A stretch of DNA of 64,000 nt, taken from Silene conica (lineage: Eukaryota; Streptophyta; Magnoliopsida; Caryophyllales; Caryophyllaceae). Shown piece after piece: positions 56,012-64,000 of this stretch (position 1 is the first letter of the stretch; each line of letters starts with the position of its first letter). A program made the position numbers and the translations under genes. The DNA is taken from positions 75,421,681-75,485,680 of the forward strand of contig CM055315.2 of assembly GCA_029255685.2 (NCBI GenBank). The letters are read 5' to 3'. The notes beneath the pieces are model-generated. The model was not told where the DNA came from. It worked only from the letters and a program-made list of their open reading frames with translations, and did not search any database.

Positions 56012-56791
56012 GGAGGCGTTTGGTTGGGGGTCTATAAGAAAGGGAAAGGGAAACAAAGTTATTCATTCCCTTTGTTGGTGTTTGTTTGACATTATCAAAG
56101 GGAATTGAACTCCCTCCCTTACCCCTCAATCCTTCTAATTCCTTACCCCCACCCCCCAAGGGTTTGAGATTTCATTACCCTTGTTACCCTTCAACCACTT
56201 TCTTCACCTACCACCACACTTACAACTACCACCACAATAACCACCACTATGCCGCCACCGCCACCGCCGCCGCCGCCACCGCCACCGCAGCCGCCGCCAC
56301 CCCCCACCCCCACCACTACCACCGCCACCACCACCATAACACCCCTACCACCACCGCCACCACCGTCGTGACACCCGCACCACCATCACTACCATGACAC
56401 TCCACCACCATCACCGTCGTGACCACCGCCACCGTCACCGCCATGACATCTCTACCACCCCCATCGCCACCACCGCTATAACACCCCCATCACCATCACC
56501 GCCGTGACCATCACCGCTGTCACCACCACCGCCACTACCATAACACCCCGCCACCGCCACCACCGCTATGACAGCACCACCACCACCATGCCACCTCCAC
56601 CGCCATCATTGTCCGCAAGTAGAGAAGTGGTGTTTGTGGTGGTGTGTGTTAGTGGTAGGAGTGAGTGTGAGTGGACCATTAGTTATCTTTCTTAGAATAA
56701 CCAAACAACCTATTAAGTTTTAGGTAATCCCTTTCCTTTCCCCCTCTTACCATTTCTTATTTCCTTTCCCTTTCTCTAACCAAACGCCCCT
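56012..56791. mobile_element. PIF/Harbinger MITE containing a CCACCG microsatellite
   Basis: The ends GGAGGCGTTTGGTT and AACCAAACGCCCCT are inverse, with AAGGGAAAGGGAAA arms and TAA on both sides (56009-56011, 56792-56794). The centre (about 56190-56600) is a CCACCACCG/CCACCGCC-rich expansion giving long proline/histidine/threonine-rich frames that are not genes. Confidence 0.8.
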
Positions 56792-58889
56792 TAAATTAAT
56801 ATAAAAAATTTACCCAACACTCTTAGTAGAACATTGTTATGATGTTGAAAAACACACATAAATAATTGGCTAATTATAGGCTAGCTATATCCTATATATA
56901 CCCCTATTAAAAAAATTCATCACAAACTATAAGTATGATACTCTTGCATAATAATATACACATAAATAATATGAAATAGTATAATTTATTGTATCAAATT
57001 GTACACCCGTTTACCATATTCGTAATATAGTATAATTCTGAATGATTTGTTTGTCTTTTATTCTTTGATTATTGAAGAGCGTGGCTGGGGTATAATTAGT
57101 CTATAAAGTTTAGTATTGTTATATTTATAATTTATTCAGTAGTTACTTTTTTTTATAATTACAATCTGATAATAATGGCCTTAAAATATATGATACCATT
57201 TTTCTTAATAGTGTTATATCTATTTAATAGCTTTTTACGAATAATAATAATATACATTATAAAGGATTTTATCCCGTATATTGGACGATTATAAAAACAT
57301 TGTTGTTCATAAAAGATGGACTCAAGATTGTTTATCTTTTATTGATTGGTTCTTTAAATAAATATATTTGACCTTTTTTCGAGTGTATTTCTTTGATTGA
57401 TTATTTAAAGATTAGTTGTCGTTTTTTTCCCAAAGATATTTGTTTGATGATTTATTAATAATTTTATAAATATTCTTTTCTATAGTTAATATAGATTGGA
57501 AGAAAAATGAAATTCACCAGATTAGTTGTCGTGTATTTTATTAACTAATTTTTTTTTCGAAAGTTAATATAGATGGGAAAGAAAAAGAAATTCATCATAT
57601 TAGTTGCCAAATTTTTAGTGTATTTTATTGATTAATTATTAAAGAATATCCAAAGAATGATTTGCAAAATTTTGTATCATCTATATTTAGTCATTGATAT
57701 CATATGTTAACATATTTAGTCAATAGAATATTTCTATAAATTGGGAAGATACATTTAGTCAATAGAATCAATATATATAATTAAAGGAGGCTTTTTTCTA
57801 AGCGTGTGATAGTCTCCAACTTTTACAAAACACAATTATTAATAAATAATGATTTATTTACAATTTTCCTACTAAAATTACGAAATAATTTAATTATTTA
57901 CAATTTTTCAATTAAAATTAGAAAATTAGAAAATAGATAATTAAATAATAATTTATTTATAATTTTCCTATTAGAATTAGAAATTAAGAAAATAATAACA
58001 AAAAATTATTTACAATTTTGTTTTATTAGAATTAGAAAATTTAAAAAATAATTAATTATTTAAAATTTTCCTGTTAGATTTAGAGCATTATTATTCTTTA
58101 AGATTTGCATGCTTACTATTTAAGGTTATAAACTTTATTCAACGTTTTTATTAAAAATGAAAAATGGGAAATGAATTAGAATATAATTGATTATTTACAA
58201 TTTTCTTATTAGACTTAGAATATTAATCTTTAATATTTATATACTTACTATTTAAGGTTATTATCTTTATTCAACATTCTATCAAAAATATAAATGGAAA
58301 AGCGAAAGAAAGAATGAATTCAGTTTGTCTTTGTCTTAACATTAAAATGGATCAAAATAGTCCAACATTGGGATATGGAGACAAAACTGTTACTTTTCCT
58401 TATGTAATATGTTCTTACCTTTTCTATAATACTTGATCCTTCAAACTTAAAATGTACCTACAACTAGATTCAGAATGTGTGAAATTAAAATGAAAGTAGT
58501 TAAATAAGTATTTAACTATATACAAATTTTTACTTCAAAGGAAAGTTGGCGATCAATCACACCCTCAACCAAATTAAGGGCCGCAACACTACTATTTTTT
58601 GGTACAAGAGTAGCATTACTATTCAAGTGAATATTATACACTTTCTTACTTAATTATGCGAAAGAAATGAGATAATAATTTATTTAATTATATTAAGTAA
58701 AAAAAAAGATAAATTTCAAATATATTATACTTTAGAAAAATCCAAAAAATATCAAATTTTAATTTAAGGACTATAAATATAAATATTAAAGACCAGTATG
58801 ACGTAGATAGGTAGGTGGAATAATTGTGTGGATGACATGTATTTTAAATAAGTATTGAAATATATTTCAGAAACACGAAAATATTTGTT

Positions 58890-60260
58890 CCGACATATTT
58901 TCACCTCATTCTTTACCGATGAGACATTGTGTTATAGACAGACATATTTTTTACGGGGGTCAGGGTAGATAGGTTTTGAGAAAGGAGATAAGTGTCTTCA
59001 TGGGTAGGGTTACTCTTCGACGTTTAAGAGTGTGATTTGAGTAGTACAAGCAAATAGGTTGGGGTTGTTCAGGTATACAATTGATGATTCTGATGATGAA
59101 GTTGGTTAGTTGTGTTATCAAATTACAATTTAAGGTGTATAAATAAAAATAAAAATAATAAAGACCAAAATGATGTAGGCGAGTTAAGCAGAATAATTAT
59201 GGTGATGAGAAGAAATGTAAGTGGGTATTATAAAATATTCATAAACAACAAAGTAATGACAAATAAGTGATGTTTTCGAGACGGATAAAGTAAGCCGTAA
59301 AAAGATAAAAATTATTTTTTAATTAGTATTAGATTATAGTTTATTATAGTTCATATTCCTTTTTTTAGGACGAGGGGGTTGAATCCCCTTGGGCTCATGC
59401 ATTCCCGCACCACCACATGGACCATGTAAGTCACTCCTTTTGAGGGTTGTAGTGGCCAAGTGGTCGTCGCCCCACCTGGTAGTCGAACCTGTGACTTCTC
59501 AACTTCTTCATTACTACAAGTTTCAAGGTTTAACCCAGCTACCACTGGATTAACACCAATTGGTTTCATATTCCTTTTTTTCCTCTATATTTTCAACTTA
59601 TTCTTTACACTGGGGCATTGTCTTATAGGGTAGGGGTTGATTTTACATTGGATGTGTCATTTTTTAAGGGATGAGGATAGATACGTCTCGAGGGAGTAGG
59701 TAAGTATCTTCGATGATAAGGTTACTCTCCGACGTTTAAGATGTGATTTGAATTGTGCATGAAAATGTCTACAGGTTAGGGTTGTTCATAAATACAGTTG
59801 ATTATGTTGGTCAAGTTGGTAAGTTGGGTAGTTAGTTGAGAAGAATACGGCTAATATCTAAATGGTGTGGAAAAAGGATATGTATGTACTATAACAATGA
59901 TTAGAAAAACTGAGAAATAGGTAAATAAATTTTATTTCAAAGTTCTATTTTTGTGAAAATAATAGAGACATAAATGTTGTGAAAATATGTTAAAAATCTA
60001 TTAGGTAACATGTATATATACTCAATTTTGCCTGTTATAGGGTTAGGGTTGACTTTAAATTAGGCGTGTCTATTTTTTTATGAGTAGTGGTAAATAGGTT
60101 TGGAGGGAGGAGGGAGGTGTTTTGGAGGATAAGGTTACTCTCGTATGTCGAAGAGCGTAATTTTAGTAATACAAGTAATTGTCGGCAGGCTGGCGATTTT
60201 TGGAATACATTTTACAATTGGATTTGATGGTTAAGTTGATTAGGTGGGTGAGAATAGTAC
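58890..60260 (+). repeat. Three diverged copies of a ~450-bp block inside the Helitron
   Basis: Blocks around 58920-59110, 59610-59835 and 60030-60260 share GGTAGATAGGTTTKGAG-, AAGGTTACTCTCSGA- and TTGATGRTTAAGTTG-like segments in the same order. Divergence is high, so the duplications are old. Confidence 0.6.
59367..59564 (-). mobile_element. tRNA-derived SINE with 17-bp target duplication
   Basis: A 198-bp minus-strand element with an A-box-like AGTGGTAGCTGGG, B box GGTTCGACTACC and an end CCCCTCGTCCTAAAAAAA. Direct repeats TTCATATTCCTTTTTTT flank it (59350-59366, 59565-59581). A deleted relative is at 5835-5909. Confidence 0.85.
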
Positions 60261-61323
60261 TCGGCGGGTAGCTCCATGTCGTTCACAGTGTGATTTAGGA
60301 GATAAAAAAATATTATATGTGGGGATGAGTTAGTTAGGGATATGAATATGATTAAGGTTGGTTATGATGGGTTTGGTTGATTAGTAGGGTTGAAATGGTT
60401 GAATATGGAAAAAGATGGATAATGTGAGATATTGATTGATTGAAGAAGGTAAATAAATAAATTTTATTTAAAAAAGTGTATAATATGAAAATAATAATCA
60501 ACAAATAGTATAAACATAAGCTAAAAACGTTTAAAATATCATTTGTATAAACTCAATTTTATTTCTTTGTTAGACACAAAACTAAACAATCAAATATTAT
60601 ACTACCTTCATCAATCCGATCGTATACTCCCTTTAGTGGGGAATAAATTTTAATGTGGAATGACTTTATAGTGTATTTTGTGTCGGTGTTCTTGGAAATA
60701 TTTATGGGTGTGTATAAATAGATGTTATAATGTGGAATTTTTGTTGCAATTGTATCATTGTACATATAAGAAATAGAAGAAGATATTTATGTCAATTATT
60801 CTATGAAAGAAAAACATTGGATAAAATATTGTACACAAATGGAATGTTGGAACATTGGATAAGAATGAAGAGAGTATATGTTATGTCAATATGATATCAT
60901 TAACTTTTAATTGAGTTATTTTTTTTTAATGATAAAATAATTGTACACAAATTGAATGTTGGAACATTTCATTCTTTCGCTCCTTCTTTCCAATATTAAT
61001 ACGACGTTAAACTATTAAGTGACTGCAATTTAAAAAAATAGTATATCAAACATTAAACGTACAATTAATGTTTTACAACTAAAATAAGTAATACCAGACA
61101 AAATAATTGCAACTTATTTCAATAACCGTGCAACGCACGGGCAAGAAAACTAGTATTTCTATAATTAGGGAGGATAGTTTGGCGGGAAAAACAATTTGTG
61201 AGAGTGAATGTGGGCTTGACACTTGTCTAGTGGTTGTTCTTTTATACTTATATATAGATATATAGATAATTCTAATTCTTAATTTTATCAATTATATATT
61301 AGGATTTGATTACACTAATTAAA

Positions 61324-61365
61324 CTAGATTTCATGCCCGGGCGTTTCCCGGGTAATATCTTGACG
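61324..61365 (-). mobile_element. Helitron 3' terminus
   Basis: On the minus strand a hairpin CCCGGG-AAACG-CCCGGG is followed by CATGAAAT and CTAG then T. The 5' end was not located with confidence; one candidate lies near 63814. Confidence 0.5.
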
Positions 61366-61479
61366 TAGTTTCAAACTAATTATCGTAACAGTTAATCTTC
61401 TAAAAATACTTAGTATAATAGTCATATATAAAGAATAATTCAGGCATGATTGTTTTTGATGGCTAATAAAACATTAGAT

Positions 61480-62360
61480 GTATCAGGCTCGTATTATTTT
61501 CTTATTAGCCCGTATTCTTCTTACATTAGCTTGTATTCTTTTTATATTATCCCGTATTCTTACATGCTCATATTTGTAAGTTCATGATCCTCTTATACGC
61601 TCGTATTCTTATTTTAATAGCTCGTATTTTACATTAGCTCGTATTTTTAGCTTAATAGCTTTATTAGCTCGCATTCTTACGTTAATAGCTCGCGTTCTTG
61701 TGTGCACGTATTTTTTAGTTCCCGATTCTCTTAATTTCCTATTCATTTTACATTAGCTCGTATTTTTTATGTATTCGTAATTTGTAGCTCGTATTCTTTT
61801 AACTATATCTCGTAATCTCAAGTGTTTATTATATCATGAAACTTGACGTCTTTCAAATCTGATTCTACTTTTTTAGTTCGAGAAGTGTTTCAATTAGCTC
61901 ATGTTTTCGTATTCTGTTTACATTAGCTCATATTCTCATCTTAATAGGCCGTATTCTTATGTGCTCATATATTTAAGTTCGTGATCCTTTTAATCTCATA
62001 TTCGTATTCATTTGTGCTCATATTTTGAAAATCGTCTTATCTTAATAACTCGTATTGTTTTTTCATTAGCTTGTATTCATTTGCCATTTGTGCTCGTATT
62101 TTAAAACTCGTCTTATCTTAATAGCTCGTATTGTTTTTACATTAGCTCTTATTCTTAGCTTAATAGCTCGGATCGTATTCTTTTTATATTAGCCAGTATT
62201 ATTAGGTTAATAGCTTGCATTCTTCTGTGCTCGTATTTTTTAGTTCGTGATTCTCTTAAACTCTTAATCTTTTTACATTAGCTCATATTCTTATGTGTTC
62301 GTATTCTGTAGTTTGTATTTTTTAATTATATCTCGTAAACTTAAGTGCTTAATATATTCA
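61480..62360. repeat. Degenerate array of TTAGCTCGTATTCTTA-like units
   Basis: More than twenty variants of AGCTCGTATTCTT with spacers ACATT, TTAATAG or TTTTA follow each other at about 20-40 bp. No coding sense. Confidence 0.75.
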
Positions 62361-62439
62361 TCAATACATCTATTTATGCTATTAACTAAATAAGAGAAGG
62401 GAAACAACAAATTATACCATAACTTTACGGTAGCCAAAA

Positions 62440-63105
62440 TTCTTAGTTATCAATTATTTTATTAACTAATCAATAATTATCCAACTGATATTTTATTACT
62501 ATTTAATTATCTTTTTATTTATATACTTAATTTATTTAACCAAAGTAATAGCGCATCTAATCACTCTAAAAACAATAATTATCCAACTGATATTTTATTA
62601 TTATTTAATTATCTTTTTCTCTTTTTATTTATATACCTTGTTTATTTAATAAAGTAAATCCGGTGTAATCGCTCTAAAAATAATAATTATCCAATTGATA
62701 TTTTATTACTATTTAATTATCTTTTCATTTATATACTACGTACTTAATTTTTTTGACCAAAGTAATAACCAATGAAATTGCTCTAAACAATAACCAATGA
62801 AATCAGTTATTTTATTAACTAATTCAATAATTATCCAATTGATATTTTATTATTATTTAATTATCTTTTTATCTTTTTATTTATATATTTGATTTATTTA
62901 ACGAAAGTAATAGCCAATGTAATCGCTCTAAAAACAATAATTATCCAACTGATATTTTATTACTATTTTATTATCTTTTTATTTATATACTTAATTTATT
63001 TAATCAAATTAATAGCCAATGAAATTTCTCTAAACAATAACCAATGAAATCAATTATTTTATTAACTAATTCAATAATTATTATCTTTTTATTTATATAC
63101 TCTTT
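62440..63105. repeat. AT-rich tandem repeat, ~105-160 bp units
   Basis: About six units, each with CAATAATTATCCAACTGATA, TTTAATTATCTTTTTATTTA, AAAGTAATAGCCAATG and TCGCTCTAAA in order. Some units carry an extra TAACCAATGAAATC segment. Confidence 0.85.
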
Positions 63106-64000
63106 TACATACGCTTTTTACAATTTTGCCCTTGTTATTTTATTCATTCTCTTAACTAATTTAAGTTTTTTCTCCCTCCCCTCGTCTCCCCTTCACCATC
63201 TTACTACAACCAACTCCTTCACAAGTGATAAACTGACACTGTTGCACTCACTCCAGTCTCCATCCGTCCCAGACCCATTCGCATACGCCGCTCAATCCAT
63301 TCGTCCAATATATACACCAAAGGGATGTAAACTAAATATATACATATAAAAAACCGAATCCGACGAATCTGACGAATCTACAAATGCAACGTCAAGGAAA
63401 TGAATTCAAGAAAGATTGGCCGCAGAAGCAAACGAAAGTCTCTTGATATCAAAACAATGAATTTGCTCTCAGTAACAATGAATTTTACTATTTTTAACTT
63501 ATTACTAAACCTAATAATTTCAATACTAGGAGATTGATTATTTAAATTTATAGAATAATTAGATTTGATTTGGGTGGAAAAGGTTTAAATTTGAGTTAAT
63601 TTGATTTTGAGTTAATTTGATTAGGGTTGGATGAAGGGTATAACTTGGAATATTTATGAAAAAGTGTATGTGAAAAAGTAAAATTCGTATGTGAGAAAGT
63701 AATTCCGATAAATGAACTCAGAAATTTTATAAGAAAACTTATAATTTCTAGAGCAAAACTAAAAAATTTTACTATAATGTTCAAAACTATAAAATCTTAT
63801 CTATATAAATAGAGAATCATTTAACCCATCCTCATGAAGCCACCTCATCAAACTTAATTTTTTTTCTTTTTTTTTAAAGTAAATGTGGGACCAGCGGCAA
63901 AGAAAATGAATTTAATTTCTGAAAAACCGCTATGTTTATGTTGTATACGTAAATAATTACGTTTTATGTTTCGTACGTACGAAAATATTAATGGTGTTTC
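63106..64000. other. Unassigned AT-rich end of window
   Basis: No gene seen. A possible Helitron 5' start TCTATATAAATAGAGAATC after an A lies at 63800, but the element would run off the window. Confidence 0.35.

Larger units (their letters stand above)
57768..61153 (+). mobile_element. Probable nested Helitron, plus strand
   Basis: The 3' end: hairpin CCGTGC-AAC-GCACGG, GCAAGAAAA, CTAG, then T (61126-61154). The 5' end TCAATATATATAATTAAAGG at 57768 follows an A and continues GGCTTTTTTCTAAGCG and GTCTCC, as in plant Helitron starts. The insertion lies between A and T. No helicase frame, so non-autonomous. Confidence 0.55.
54984..61258 (-). mobile_element. Probable Helitron, minus strand, with nested elements
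   Basis: On the minus strand the 3' end has a perfect hairpin (CCCGTGCAA/TTGCACGGG), TTCTAAG and then CTAG followed by T. A typical Helitron 5' start, TCTATATATAAGTATAAAAG, lies on the minus strand ending at plus position 61258, preceded by A. The pairing of these two ends is inferred. No Rep/helicase frame is seen. Confidence 0.5.

Noticed and set aside
56086..56397. Proline/histidine/threonine-rich open frames
   Set aside because: They translate the CCACCG expansion inside a Harbinger MITE.
63044..63349. 101-residue hydrophobic open frame
   Set aside because: Its start lies in the AT-rich tandem repeat, there is no recognisable domain, and the composition explains the hydrophobicity.

Overview
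This window is nuclear DNA from a flowering plant, almost certainly a eudicot. The evidence is intron-rich genes with GT-AG introns, AT-rich intergenic DNA, Ty1/copia elements primed by initiator tRNA-Met, L1-type LINE sequence, SINEs, Helitrons and several MITE families. A caryophyllid is possible from the general look of the repeats, but that is only an impression. No tRNA, rRNA or organellar genes are seen.

Layout. 1-7 kb: a nest of small DNA transposons. These are a Mutator-like element with long inverted repeats and 9-bp target duplications, a family of about 195-bp Mutator-type MITEs, a hAT element, a Stowaway MITE and minisatellites. 7.5-19 kb: the only host genes found, two tandem same-strand paralogues of cysteine synthase (O-acetylserine(thiol)lyase), each with ten coding exons and an intact reading frame (324 and 337 residues). 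Their introns are loaded with insertions. One is a 2.1-kb non-autonomous LTR retrotransposon with identical LTRs that landed on a splice acceptor.

19.5-39.3 kb: a nested retrotransposon cluster. A minus-strand copia element (A) carries a LINE and a fold-back MITE in its left LTR, an opposite-orientation solo LTR in pol, and a complete second copia (C, 213-bp LTRs) in its right LTR. It abuts a 3' fragment of a related plus-strand element (B). 40.7-52.9 kb: a GC-richer, highly structured LTR-like sequence split by a recent 10.2-kb copia (D, 991-bp LTRs, TSD AAGTT), which itself contains two TRIM insertions with rearranged LTRs.

54.9-61.3 kb: probable nested Helitrons carrying a SINE and a Harbinger MITE. 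61.3-64 kb: AT-rich degenerate tandem repeats.

The two synthases should act alike: pyridoxal-phosphate enzymes of cytosolic cysteine synthesis or a related beta-substituted-alanine reaction. Both keep the PLP lysine and the TSGNTG loop, but both have changes near the active site, so specialisation is possible.

The most unusual structure is an array of eleven stem-loops at about 55-nt spacing (41462-41904 continuing at 52113-52246). Ten share a conserved loop core, while the stem arms change from copy to copy and stay complementary, with G.U pairs favouring a plus-strand RNA. All calls come from reading the sequence by eye. No database search or folding program was run.
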